The notes under the pieces: generated by a model
The model's input: only the letters and a program-made list of their open reading frames with translations
Told to the model about the DNA's origin: nothing
Databases searched by the model: none
In this document: positions 42,367-50,064 of the stretch, in pieces
Layout of the letters: each line of letters opens with the position of its first letter
Position numbering within the stretch: position 1 is the first letter of the stretch
DNA from: an uncultured Burkholderiales bacterium
GTDB lineage: Bacteria; Pseudomonadota; Gammaproteobacteria; Burkholderiales; Burkholderiaceae_C
Assembly (NCBI GenBank): GCA_937927685.1
Contig: CALBSC010000077.1
Span: forward strand, 124,001-188,000
Direction of reading: 5' to 3'
DNA length: 64,000 nucleotides
Translations under genes and position numbers: made by a program

Positions 42367-43215
42367 ATGAACACGCATGCCACCCACGCATCTTCCCCAG
42401 GCCGCTATGCCCGTGTGCTCACGATTGCGGGCTCGGACAGTGGCGGCGGAGCTGGCATTCAGGCCGATCTGAAGACCTTTGCCGCTTTGGGTTGTTACGG
42501 CATGAGCGCCATCACCGCGCTGACTGCGCAAAACACCGTGGGTGTTCAAGGCATTCATGCCTTGCCTGCGGCGTTTCTCAAGTCGCAACTGCAGTCGGTC
42601 ATCGACGACATCGGCGTGGATGCCGTCAAGATTGGCATGCTGCACGAACCCGGTGTGGTGGAGGTGGTGGCCTGGGCCATCCGGCATTACCGGTTGCAGC
42701 ATGTGGTGCTGGACCCGGTGATGGTGGCCACCAGTGGCGATCGGCTGATCGCTGACGCCACGGTGAACGTGCTGGTGGAACACCTGTTTTCCCTGGCCAC
42801 CGTGATCACCCCCAACCTGGACGAGGCCGCCTTGCTGCTCGGGAGACCCATTGCGGCCGTTGACGATTTGTCTGCGGCGGCGCACGCCTTGCTGGCAATG
42901 GGCGCGAAGGCTGTGTTGCTCAAGGGCGGACATTTGCCGGGTGACGAGGTGGTGGATGTGCTGGCCCGTCCCGGTCATGCCGACGTGGTGTTGGCCAGCG
43001 CCCGTGTGTCCAGTCGCAACACCCACGGCACCGGGTGTACCCTGTCGTCGGCCATTGCCGCCCACCTGGCCCTGGGTGAGACCCTGGAGGGGGCGGTGCG
43101 CGCGGCTCGTGCCTACATCCTGGGGGCGATACAGGCGGGCGCCGGTGTCGCGGTGGGTCGCGGCCATGGTCCGCTCAATCATGGCTACTCGCCCGTGCCC
43201 ACTCGCGTGCGTTGA
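42367..43215 (+). CDS. thiD: Hydroxymethylpyrimidine/phosphomethylpyrimidine kinase
   Basis: Phosphorylates HMP and HMP-P in thiamine synthesis. The 282-residue ribokinase-like protein has VLTIAGSDSGGGAGIQADLKTF (substrate site) near residue 18, LDPVMVATSGDRLI near residue 115, and SSRNTHGTGCTLSSAIAAHLA with the anion hole and catalytic Asp/Cys position near residue 220. Start could be ATG 42358 or 42367; AGGA at 42352 is only 2 bases from the first, so the second is preferred. It is divergent from thiO and convergent with the ferredoxin reductase gene. Confidence 0.94.
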   Translation: MNTHATHASSPGRYARVLTIAGSDSGGGAGIQADLKTFAALGCYGMSAITALTAQNTVGVQGIHALPAAFLKSQLQSVIDDIGVDAVKIGMLHEPGVVEVVAWAIRHYRLQHVVLDPVMVATSGDRLIADATVNVLVEHLFSLATVITPNLDEAALLLGRPIAAVDDLSAAAHALLAMGAKAVLLKGGHLPGDEVVDVLARPGHADVVLASARVSSRNTHGTGCTLSSAIAAHLALGETLEGAVRAARAYILGAIQAGAGVAVGRGHGPLNHGYSPVPTRVR

Positions 43216-43256
43216 CACACCCGCGGTCTGTGCGCGTGACTCGGGCCCTTGTGCGG

Positions 43257-44282
43257 TCATGAGACCCCCAGCAGTTGATGCAAACGCGGCGATGCGGTGG
43301 TGTACTGCAGGGGAATTTTTTGGCCGGGCCGCAGTTGTGCTGCGGCCGCAAATGCCGCCAGGGTGGCCTCGTGAAATCCACTCACGATGAGCTTGCGTTT
43401 GCCCGGGTAAGTGTTGCAGTCGCCCACGGCGTAGATGCCGGGCTCACTGGTGACAAAGCGCTCAGTGTCCACCACCACCTGTTTGCGCTCCAGGGCCGGC
43501 CCCCATTCGCTGAGAGGACCGAGTTTGGGTGACAGCCCCAGCAGTATCCACAATTCATCGCACGCCAATGACACGGTTTCGCCTTGCGGCGTGGCCACCC
43601 GTAGATGGGTCATGACCCCGGAGGGGATCTCGGTGTCGATGATTTGACCCACCTGAAACCGGGCATCGCCTCGCTCGCAGGCGGAACGCCAGGTGGCCTC
43701 AAGGACATCGTCAATGTCCAGGACATGGCGGCGGTGCAACAGGGTGACACTGGCCACACGGTCATCAGCTTGCGTGAGGGCCAGCGCGGTCTGGACGGCA
43801 TGCGGGTCGCTCCCGACGATGACCACATGCCGGTCCCGGACAGACTCGGGACGCGTCACATGGAAGACCTGACGGTTCATCACGGGTTCCAGCCCGGGCA
43901 CGGCCAGTGTGCGGGGCAAGAAGGCCCCGACACCGGTGGCGATGAAGAGACAGGGTGTGATCCAGGTGGTGCCCTGACTGCTGGTGACGCGCAGACGGCC
44001 ATCCGGATCGCGCTGCACCTGGGTGATGTGCTGGCCCAGGTGGAACGTGGGCGTGAAGGGGGCCGCCTGGGTGGTCAGACGCTCGACCAGATCGCGCCCT
44101 GTGCTGCGGGGCAATCCGGGGATGTCGTAAATGGGTTTGTCGCCGTACAACTCGATGCACTGACCGCCCACATGGGGCAGCACGTCGACCACGTGGGCGT
44201 GAATGTCCAGCAGGCCGAGTTCAAAGACCTGAAACAGCCCGACCGGGCCGGCGCCGATGATCAGGGCATCGGTCTGTATCAC
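43257..44282 (-). CDS. Ferredoxin--NADP reductase, thioredoxin reductase-like type
   Basis: A 341-residue flavoprotein of the FNR2 (YumC-like) class, which has the thioredoxin-reductase fold without the redox CxxC. FAD motif is LIIGAGPVGLFQVFELG (residues 8-24), NADP motif is VVIVGSDPHAVQTALAL, degenerate from G-x-G-x-x-A to G-S-D-P-H-A, and the second FAD motif is GIYAVGDCNTYPGKRKLI. It lies 15 bp after fdxA on the same strand, so the two form an electron-transfer pair. It could feed the ferredoxin-type sulfite reductase encoded upstream. Confidence 0.88.
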   Translation of the reverse strand: MIQTDALIIGAGPVGLFQVFELGLLDIHAHVVDVLPHVGGQCIELYGDKPIYDIPGLPRSTGRDLVERLTTQAAPFTPTFHLGQHITQVQRDPDGRLRVTSSQGTTWITPCLFIATGVGAFLPRTLAVPGLEPVMNRQVFHVTRPESVRDRHVVIVGSDPHAVQTALALTQADDRVASVTLLHRRHVLDIDDVLEATWRSACERGDARFQVGQIIDTEIPSGVMTHLRVATPQGETVSLACDELWILLGLSPKLGPLSEWGPALERKQVVVDTERFVTSEPGIYAVGDCNTYPGKRKLIVSGFHEATLAAFAAAAQLRPGQKIPLQYTTASPRLHQLLGVS

Positions 44283-44297
44283 GGGAATGTGCGCGGA

Positions 44298-44624
44298 TCA
44301 GCGTTGCAGTTCAGGCAACTTGCCGGTTTTGTCTTTCCAGTCGTCGGCATCCGGCAAGGGGGCTTTGCGCTTGGTGATGCTGGGCCAGCCACTGGTGGCC
44401 AGTTCGGCGTTCAGGGCCGTCATGTGGCGTTGGTCCTGCGGCAGGTCTTCCTCGGCGTAAATGGCGTTGACGGGACACTCGGGGATGCAGACGGCGCAGT
44501 CGATGCACTCGTCCGGATCGATGGTGAGGAAGTTGGGCCCCTCACGGAAGCAGTCCACCGGACAGACGTCCACACAGTCGGTGTACTTGCAACGGATACA
44601 GGATTCGGTGACAACGTGGGTCAT
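44298..44624 (-). CDS. fdxA: 7Fe ferredoxin ([3Fe-4S][4Fe-4S])
   Basis: A 108-residue ferredoxin of the Azotobacter FdI type. Ligand cysteines are Cys9, Cys17 and Cys50 for the 3Fe cluster and Cys21, Cys40, Cys43 and Cys46 for the 4Fe cluster, with Cys25 and Cys12 as the extra non-ligand cysteines known in the family. The C-terminal 50 residues are the usual FdxA tail (LNAELATSGWPSI). It is cotranscribed with the reductase gene and lies 88 bp after cysN. Confidence 0.95.
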   Translation of the reverse strand: MTHVVTESCIRCKYTDCVDVCPVDCFREGPNFLTIDPDECIDCAVCIPECPVNAIYAEEDLPQDQRHMTALNAELATSGWPSITKRKAPLPDADDWKDKTGKLPELQR

Positions 44625-44659
44625 GATGGGGTCAGGCAGAAGGTTCAGGGCAAGCGTTT

Positions 44660-44665
44660 ATTTTA
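44660..44665 (-). promoter_or_regulatory. Putative -10 box of fdxA
   Basis: TAAAAT on the reverse strand, 36 bases before the fdxA start codon, in an AT-rich patch between cysN and fdxA. The upstream TTCAGG at 18 bases is a poor -35. It suggests that fdxA and the reductase can be transcribed independently of the cys operon. Confidence 0.3.
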
Positions 44666-44712
44666 CGAGATTAGCCTGGTTTGCCTGAAATGTGCGTGAC
44701 GGCCGGATGATT

Positions 44713-46005
44713 TCAGGCCCGCACCAGCGCGGCCCCGGCCGTGGCATGGGATGCGGTGTCTACCAGCACCAGGGCCCCCAGGACGCGGGACTGCCGGTAA
44801 GGGCGGGTGAGCAAGGGTTCCTGCAGGCTCAGGGTCACATGCCCAATGGCATTGGCCTCGAGCTGCTGGGCGTCTTCCTCGGCCAGGGTATGGATGTCGA
44901 GTTTGTGCACCACCGCCTTCACCCGGGCTTTCACCCAGCGATGGCCGTGCAGGGCCCAGTAGACGCGCCCGGCCACCAGGGGCTGGTCGTCCATCCAGGC
45001 CAGGGTCACCTGCAATTCACGCTGACCTTCCAGGCCGCTGTCCTGGGCCACCAGCCAGTCGCCTCGCGACACATCCACCTCCCGGTCCAGCACCACGCCG
45101 CCGCTGTGGCCGCTGAGCGACGCCAGGGCTTCGCGGGTTGCGCTCAGCACCCGGGACACGGTGGCGGTTTGTCCGCTGGGGAATACCGTCACGGCTTGAC
45201 CTGCCGCCAGGCTGCCCGAGGCCACCCGGCCCCAGAACACGCGGCGACCCTCGTGTGTCTGTGACCCATCGTGAAACTTCTCGACCCATTGAACCGGGAA
45301 GGTCGTGGCCTGGGCTTCGTCTGCCGGGGTGGTGGGCAGGCGCTCAAGCAGTTCCAGCAAGCTGGGGCCCTGGTAGCCGCACCAGCCCGTCTGACGATCC
45401 ACCACATTAAAGCCCTTGAGCGCTGACACGGGCACGATGGCGTTCACCACCATGCCTGCTGTCGTCGCAAAGGCGGTCAGGGATTGGCTGATGTGCTGAA
45501 AGGCCCGTGCGGGATCATCCACCGCGTCCAGCTTGTTGATCGCGAACACGATGGACGGTACGCGCAGCAAGTGGGCCAGCAAGCTGTGCCGACGCGTTTG
45601 GGGCAGCAGTGCCAGTCCGGCCTCTTGCCAGGGCAGTTTGGTCGCATCGACCAGCACCACCGCGGCATCCGCGCTCGAGGCGGCAGTCACCATGTTGCGG
45701 GTGTACTGCTCATGGCCCGGTGCATCGCCAATGATGAACTTGCGTTGTTCGGTGGAGAAATACCGGTACGCCACGTCAATCGTGATGCCCTGCTCGCGCT
45801 CGGCACTCAGGCCGTCGGTGAGGAGCGCCAGATCGGTTTGTCCTTGCCGTTGCACGCCGGCCAGGTGATCCTGCAACACCGCCTTGGTGTCGACCAGCAG
45901 TCGGCCAATCAGCGTGCTCTTGCCGTCGTCCACGGACCCGCAGGTGATGAAGCGCAGGGCGGGGGCTGTTTGCGCCGGGGTGAGAAGTTGGTCAAGGGTG
46001 GACAT
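44713..46005 (-). CDS. cysN: Sulfate adenylyltransferase subunit 1 (GTPase)
   Basis: The regulatory GTPase of ATP sulfurylase, 430 residues, an EF-Tu-like protein. G-motifs are GSVDDGKSTLIGRLL (residue 23 region), DAPGHEQYTRNM and NKLDAVDD, followed by the beta-barrel domains. There is no fused APS kinase (CysC), so APS is the product passed on to the APS reductase. Its ATG overlaps the cysD stop by one base (TGATG). Confidence 0.95.
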   Translation of the reverse strand: MSTLDQLLTPAQTAPALRFITCGSVDDGKSTLIGRLLVDTKAVLQDHLAGVQRQGQTDLALLTDGLSAEREQGITIDVAYRYFSTEQRKFIIGDAPGHEQYTRNMVTAASSADAAVVLVDATKLPWQEAGLALLPQTRRHSLLAHLLRVPSIVFAINKLDAVDDPARAFQHISQSLTAFATTAGMVVNAIVPVSALKGFNVVDRQTGWCGYQGPSLLELLERLPTTPADEAQATTFPVQWVEKFHDGSQTHEGRRVFWGRVASGSLAAGQAVTVFPSGQTATVSRVLSATREALASLSGHSGGVVLDREVDVSRGDWLVAQDSGLEGQRELQVTLAWMDDQPLVAGRVYWALHGHRWVKARVKAVVHKLDIHTLAEEDAQQLEANAIGHVTLSLQEPLLTRPYRQSRVLGALVLVDTASHATAGAALVRA

Positions 46006-46937
46006 CAGAAATACCCGTCCTTTTTGCGTTTTTCCATGGAGGCCTCGGAGGTCTGGTCGTCCATGCGGGTGGCACCGCGTTCGGACACTTCGGCGGCCAG
46101 GGTTTCGATCACGATGGCTTCGGGCGTGGCCGCACTGCTGAGCACCGGGCAGGTGCAGGTGATGTCACCCACGGTCCGGAACCGCACTTCCCGGGTCACG
46201 ACCTGTTCGTTCTCACGCGGGGGAGTGAGTTCGGTCACCGGGACCAGCAGGCCACGGCGTTCGATCACCTCGCGCGGGTGGGCGTAATAAATCGAGGGCA
46301 ACTCCACGTGCTCACGCGCGATGTACTGCCACACATCGAGCTCGGTCCAGTTGGAGATGGGAAAGACGCGGAAGTGTTCACCCGGGTGATGGCGGGTGTT
46401 GAACAGCGACCACAACTCGGGTCGCTGGGCCTTGGGTTGCCACTGCCCGAAACTGTCGCGGTGCGAGAAGATGCGTTCCTTCGCCCGGGCCTTTTCCTCG
46501 TCACGGCGGGCCCCGCCGATGAGCGCGTCAAAGCGGAACTCCTCGATCGCTTCGAGCAAGGTGACGGACTGGTGCACGTTGCGCGATTCCCCTGGGTGGG
46601 CCAAACGCACGGTGCCGCGCGCCATCGAGTCTTCCACGCTGCGCACGATCAGCTCGGCACCGAGTTGCTGGGCGCGGTAGTCTCGAAAAGCGGTGACCTC
46701 GGGAAAGTTGTGCCCGGTGTCGATCATGAGCAGCGGGTAGGGCAGCCGGCCAGCGCCAAAGGCTTTCTCGGCGCATTTGAGCATCACCAGGGAGTCCTTG
46801 CCACCCGAGAACAGCAGGGTGGGGCGTTCGAACGTGGCGGCCACCTCGCGCAGGATATAGATGGTTTCTTCCTCGAGGGCATCGAGGTGGGCGCTGCTCA
46901 GGTGGTGCAGCACGGCGGTGTCGACTCGGGCATTCAT
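46005..46937 (-). CDS. cysD: Sulfate adenylyltransferase subunit 2
   Basis: Catalytic subunit of ATP sulfurylase, 310 residues, making APS from ATP and sulfate. The PP-loop is FSGGKDSLVMLKCAEKA near residue 45, and the later motifs IDTGHNFPEV and FPISNWTELDVWQYI are conserved. The C-terminus RKKDGYF is the standard CysD end. It overlaps cysH by four bases and cysN by one. Confidence 0.96.
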   Translation of the reverse strand: MNARVDTAVLHHLSSAHLDALEEETIYILREVAATFERPTLLFSGGKDSLVMLKCAEKAFGAGRLPYPLLMIDTGHNFPEVTAFRDYRAQQLGAELIVRSVEDSMARGTVRLAHPGESRNVHQSVTLLEAIEEFRFDALIGGARRDEEKARAKERIFSHRDSFGQWQPKAQRPELWSLFNTRHHPGEHFRVFPISNWTELDVWQYIAREHVELPSIYYAHPREVIERRGLLVPVTELTPPRENEQVVTREVRFRTVGDITCTCPVLSSAATPEAIVIETLAAEVSERGATRMDDQTSEASMEKRKKDGYF

Positions 46938-47698
46938 GCGGGGGCTTTCTCGGATGGCTTGTCAGGGGTGTGGCTGGCGTGCAGGCCGCATTCCTTGGCG
47001 GTCTCGTCCTCCCACCACCAGCGACCCGCACGGAAGTCCTCGCCCAGCGAAATGGCCCGTGTACAAGGCGCACAGCCAATGCTCGGGAAAAACTCGTCGT
47101 GCAGCGGGTTGTAGTCCACGCCCTCGGTGGCGATGTAGTGCCATACATCCCCCCAGGTCCAGTCGGCCAGGGGGTTGAGCTTGACGCGACCCAGGGTGGT
47201 GAGTTCGCTTTTGTCGATCATGTCCACCGCACCTCGGTTGGCAGACTGTTCGCGGCGAAGACCCGTGATCCAGGCCCGCTGGCCCTGCAGGGCTCGCCGC
47301 AGGGGCTCGAGTTTGCGCAGCTCGCAGCAGGCCTTGCGCGTCTCGATACTGCGGTAGATGGCATCCTGCCCGCGTTCGCGCACGAACTGGATCACGGCAT
47401 GGTGTTCGGGCCGGTAGACCTCGATGGCCGCGCGCGAGTGGGCCTGGGTCCGTTCCAGCAAGGCCAGGGTTTCGTTGTGCAACGCGCCGGTCTCCAGCAC
47501 AAAGACGGGGATGTCGAGTTGCAAGCGGTTGATCAGGTGCGTGATCACCACGTCCTCAGCGCCCAGGCTGGAGGCCTGCTTGAGCGGACTGAAGGCGCTG
47601 ATGCTGTTGCTGAGCAAGGCGCGCGTGGCGGCCAGCTTCGCATCGAAATCGGTGCTGGCCTGCGCGAGTTGTTCCGTGGCTTTGGGGGTGGGGCGCAT
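46934..47698 (-). CDS. cysH: Adenylyl-sulfate (APS) reductase, [4Fe-4S] type
   Basis: Reduces APS to sulfite with thioredoxin. The 254-residue protein carries the cluster motif CC...CxxC (ACCELRK near residue 130 and GCAPCTRA near residue 210) that distinguishes APS reductases from PAPS reductases, and the catalytic Cys in the terminal ECGLH. SSLGAEDVVITHLI is the P-loop-like segment. The absence of cysC in the operon agrees with APS as substrate. It is 2 bp after the DUF934 gene. Confidence 0.94.
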   Translation of the reverse strand: MRPTPKATEQLAQASTDFDAKLAATRALLSNSISAFSPLKQASSLGAEDVVITHLINRLQLDIPVFVLETGALHNETLALLERTQAHSRAAIEVYRPEHHAVIQFVRERGQDAIYRSIETRKACCELRKLEPLRRALQGQRAWITGLRREQSANRGAVDMIDKSELTTLGRVKLNPLADWTWGDVWHYIATEGVDYNPLHDEFFPSIGCAPCTRAISLGEDFRAGRWWWEDETAKECGLHASHTPDKPSEKAPA

Positions 47699-47700
47699 GG

Positions 47701-48081
47701 TCAGTTCCGGGCAAAGCGCGGGCGCGCGTGCAAGGCGTCACCCTGATAGAAACCCGCAAATCGTTGCAACTGTTGGCGGGCCTTTTCAATCGACTGGTCG
47801 GCGCGCAATTCGGCGCTCGTGAACCCGGTGCGTGACATCTGTTGCACCTGGTCGATCAGCACATCTCCCACGGCGCGGATATCGCCCTGGAAGCCCAGGC
47901 GGCGACGCAGCATCACGGCCTGGCTGTAGGCGCGGCCGTCGGCGAATTTGGGGAAATGCAGTTCGACACGGGTCACCCCCTCGAGTGAGGTGGTGCAGGG
48001 GTCTTCGTCATTGGGCAGACGCAAGACGCCAGGCGCAGGCGCGGCGTCCGACCCGGTGTGGGAGGCGAGCAGGAGTTCCAT
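47701..48081 (-). CDS. DUF934 domain-containing protein of the sulfate-reduction operon
   Basis: A 126-residue protein with the DUF934 pattern, including FPKFADGRAYSQAVMLRRRLGF in the middle (key residues F-A-D-G-R and L-R-x-R-L) and GDVLIDQVQQMSR after it. The family is found almost only between sulfite reductase and APS reductase genes in Proteobacteria, but its biochemical role is not established to my knowledge. It is 3 bp after cysI and 2 bp before cysH. No cofactor motif or signal is visible. Confidence 0.9.
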   Translation of the reverse strand: MELLLASHTGSDAAPAPGVLRLPNDEDPCTTSLEGVTRVELHFPKFADGRAYSQAVMLRRRLGFQGDIRAVGDVLIDQVQQMSRTGFTSAELRADQSIEKARQQLQRFAGFYQGDALHARPRFARN

Positions 48082-48084
48082 GGT

Positions 48085-49872
48085 TCAGGCGTGTGTGATG
48101 GGTTGCAGACGGGCCTGGTTGGCGGCCGTCTTGAAGGTGTCGAATCCCACGCGGTTCAGCGTTTGCTGGAAGGTCTCGCGGTCCTGACGCTGGGCCACGT
48201 AGGTGTCGAGGACAGCCTCGATGACACCCAGGACTTCAGCGGCCGCGAAGGAGGGACCGACGACTTTGCCTGCGCGTGCCGGCCCGCTCAGGAGGGTGCC
48301 GTCCGAGCCCCCCAACGTGATCTGGTACCACTCCTGGCCGTCCTTGTCGACGCCCAGGATGCCGATGTGGCCACTGTGGTGGTGCCCGCAGGAGTTGATG
48401 CAACCACTGATGTGCAGGTCGATCTCGCCCAGGTCGTTGAGTTCGTCCAGGTCCTGGTAGCGTTCGAGAATGGCAGCGGCCAACGGCAGCGACCGGGCAT
48501 TGGCCAGGTCGCAGTAGTCGCCACCCGGGCAGGCGATGATGTCCGACACCAACCCGATGTTGGGCCGTGCCACGCCCAGCTTGCGGGCCGCGCGCCACAG
48601 TTCAGGCAGCTGATCGCACCGCACCCAGGGCAGCACCAGGTTCTGTTCGTGGGTGATGCGCAACTCACCGGCGGAAAACTGCTCGGCCAGGTCGGCGGCC
48701 GCATCCAGCTGGTCGGCGGTGGCGTCGCCAGGGGCCTGGCCCATGCGCTTGAAGGACAGGGTGACGGCACGGAAATCGGGATTGCGGTGTGCGGTGACGT
48801 TGGTGTGCAGCCAGCGGCCAAACTCCACGTCGTCCTCGGCCGCCGCGCGCAGGATGCGAGCCACCTTTTCTTCGGCGTCGGTGCGGTTGCACGTCTGTGT
48901 GGGGGGGGCGAAATGCGCCGTGTGCTGCGCGAGTACCGCCTCGCTGATGCGGTGTGGGGCACCGTCCTGCTCCAGGATCCGGCGAAACTCGGCCTCCACT
49001 TCGTCGACGTAGCGCTGCCCTTCGGCCTTCACCAGGATCTTGATGCGGGCCTTGTAGGCATTGTCGCGACGGCCCCAGCGGTTGTAGACACGCACCACGG
49101 CTTCAAGGTAGTTCAGGATATCTTGCCAGGGGAGGAACTCCCGCACCACGGTGCCGGTGATGGGGGTGCGCCCCATGCCACCGCCCACCAGGACGCGAAA
49201 ACCCAGCTGGTGCTCGGCGTTGCGGTGCAGGTGCAAACCAACGTCGTGCCAGGCCGTGGCCGCGCGGTCTTCCTGGGCGCCGGTGATGGCGATCTTGAAC
49301 TTGCGTGGCAAAAAGGCAAACTCGGGATGCAGGGTGCTCCACTGGCGCATGATTTCCGCAAAGGGGCGAGGGTCGGCAACTTCATCAGGCGCCACGCCGG
49401 CCAATTCGTCGGTGGTGATGTTGCGGATGCAGTTTCCGCTGGTCTGGATGCCGTGCATGTCCACGGTGGCGAGGAGGTCCATCACATCGGCACTGCGGGC
49501 CAGCGGAATCCAGTTGAACTGGATGTTGTGGCGCGTGGTGAAGTGGGCCACACCTTTCACGAGCGCAGGCGCCTGGATGCCCCCGATTTGCTGTTGCGTG
49601 TGCTGGGCGCGCTCAAACAAGGCGGTATCGGGCTGATCGAACTCGCGCGCAATGCGGGCAATCACGCGCAGTTGTGCCGAGGAGATTTCGCCATAGGGCA
49701 CAGCGATCCGCAGCATGGGCGCGTAGCGTTGGATGTACCAGCCATTTTGCAGCCGAAGCGGCTTGAACTCATCCCCGCCCAACTCCCCGGCGAGGTGACG
49801 GTTGAGCTGATCTCGGAACTGCGCGTTGCGCTCGCGCAGGAATTGACGGTCGAATTCGTTGTAGACGTACAT
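48085..49872 (-). CDS. cysI: Sulfite reductase (siroheme, [4Fe-4S]), nitrite/sulfite reductase family
   Basis: Reduces sulfite to sulfide. The 595-residue protein has two repeated ferredoxin-like/siroheme halves; the cluster and siroheme ligand cysteines are in IACPGGDYCDLAN (C-x5-C) and SGCINSCGHH (C-x3-C) in the second half, and RHNIQFNWI lies in the first. No flavoprotein CysJ gene is present, so electrons likely come from a ferredoxin. It is the first gene of the cys operon, preceded by a 192-bp regulatory region. Confidence 0.94.
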   Translation of the reverse strand: MYVYNEFDRQFLRERNAQFRDQLNRHLAGELGGDEFKPLRLQNGWYIQRYAPMLRIAVPYGEISSAQLRVIARIAREFDQPDTALFERAQHTQQQIGGIQAPALVKGVAHFTTRHNIQFNWIPLARSADVMDLLATVDMHGIQTSGNCIRNITTDELAGVAPDEVADPRPFAEIMRQWSTLHPEFAFLPRKFKIAITGAQEDRAATAWHDVGLHLHRNAEHQLGFRVLVGGGMGRTPITGTVVREFLPWQDILNYLEAVVRVYNRWGRRDNAYKARIKILVKAEGQRYVDEVEAEFRRILEQDGAPHRISEAVLAQHTAHFAPPTQTCNRTDAEEKVARILRAAAEDDVEFGRWLHTNVTAHRNPDFRAVTLSFKRMGQAPGDATADQLDAAADLAEQFSAGELRITHEQNLVLPWVRCDQLPELWRAARKLGVARPNIGLVSDIIACPGGDYCDLANARSLPLAAAILERYQDLDELNDLGEIDLHISGCINSCGHHHSGHIGILGVDKDGQEWYQITLGGSDGTLLSGPARAGKVVGPSFAAAEVLGVIEAVLDTYVAQRQDRETFQQTLNRVGFDTFKTAANQARLQPITHA

Positions 49873-49997
49873 GTCAGGTGTGGTCGAGTTTGCTGCCGGT
49901 CAGGGCCAGTCATGGAACAACGGTGGATGGGACGGTGCGCCCCAACTCGGGCGTGGCAGAGGCCCACCCGGTGTCAAGCTTGGGGATGAACTGTAGT

Positions 49998-50056
49998 GTT
50001 CACGCTTAAGAACCCAAACGATTTTTTCGTTCTGCCCATATTCCATTCGGAAATAT
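49998..50056 (-). promoter_or_regulatory. Putative CysB-responsive region upstream of cysI
   Basis: Three dyads lie in this AT-rich stretch: GTTC(N8)GAAC at 49998-50013, AACGA(N5)TCGTT at 50017-50031, and ATATTCC(N4)GGAAATAT at 50038-50056. They are 125-185 bases before cysI on the reverse strand, where a LysR-type activator site would be. CysB is encoded in the window at 57920. The link between CysB and these sites is inferred. Confidence 0.4.
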
Positions 50057-50064
50057 AGGCGGGA

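Noticed and set aside
48058..49989. 643-codon open frame on the forward strand
   Set aside because: Antisense to cysI, which has all siroheme and cluster ligands; the forward translation shows no family features.
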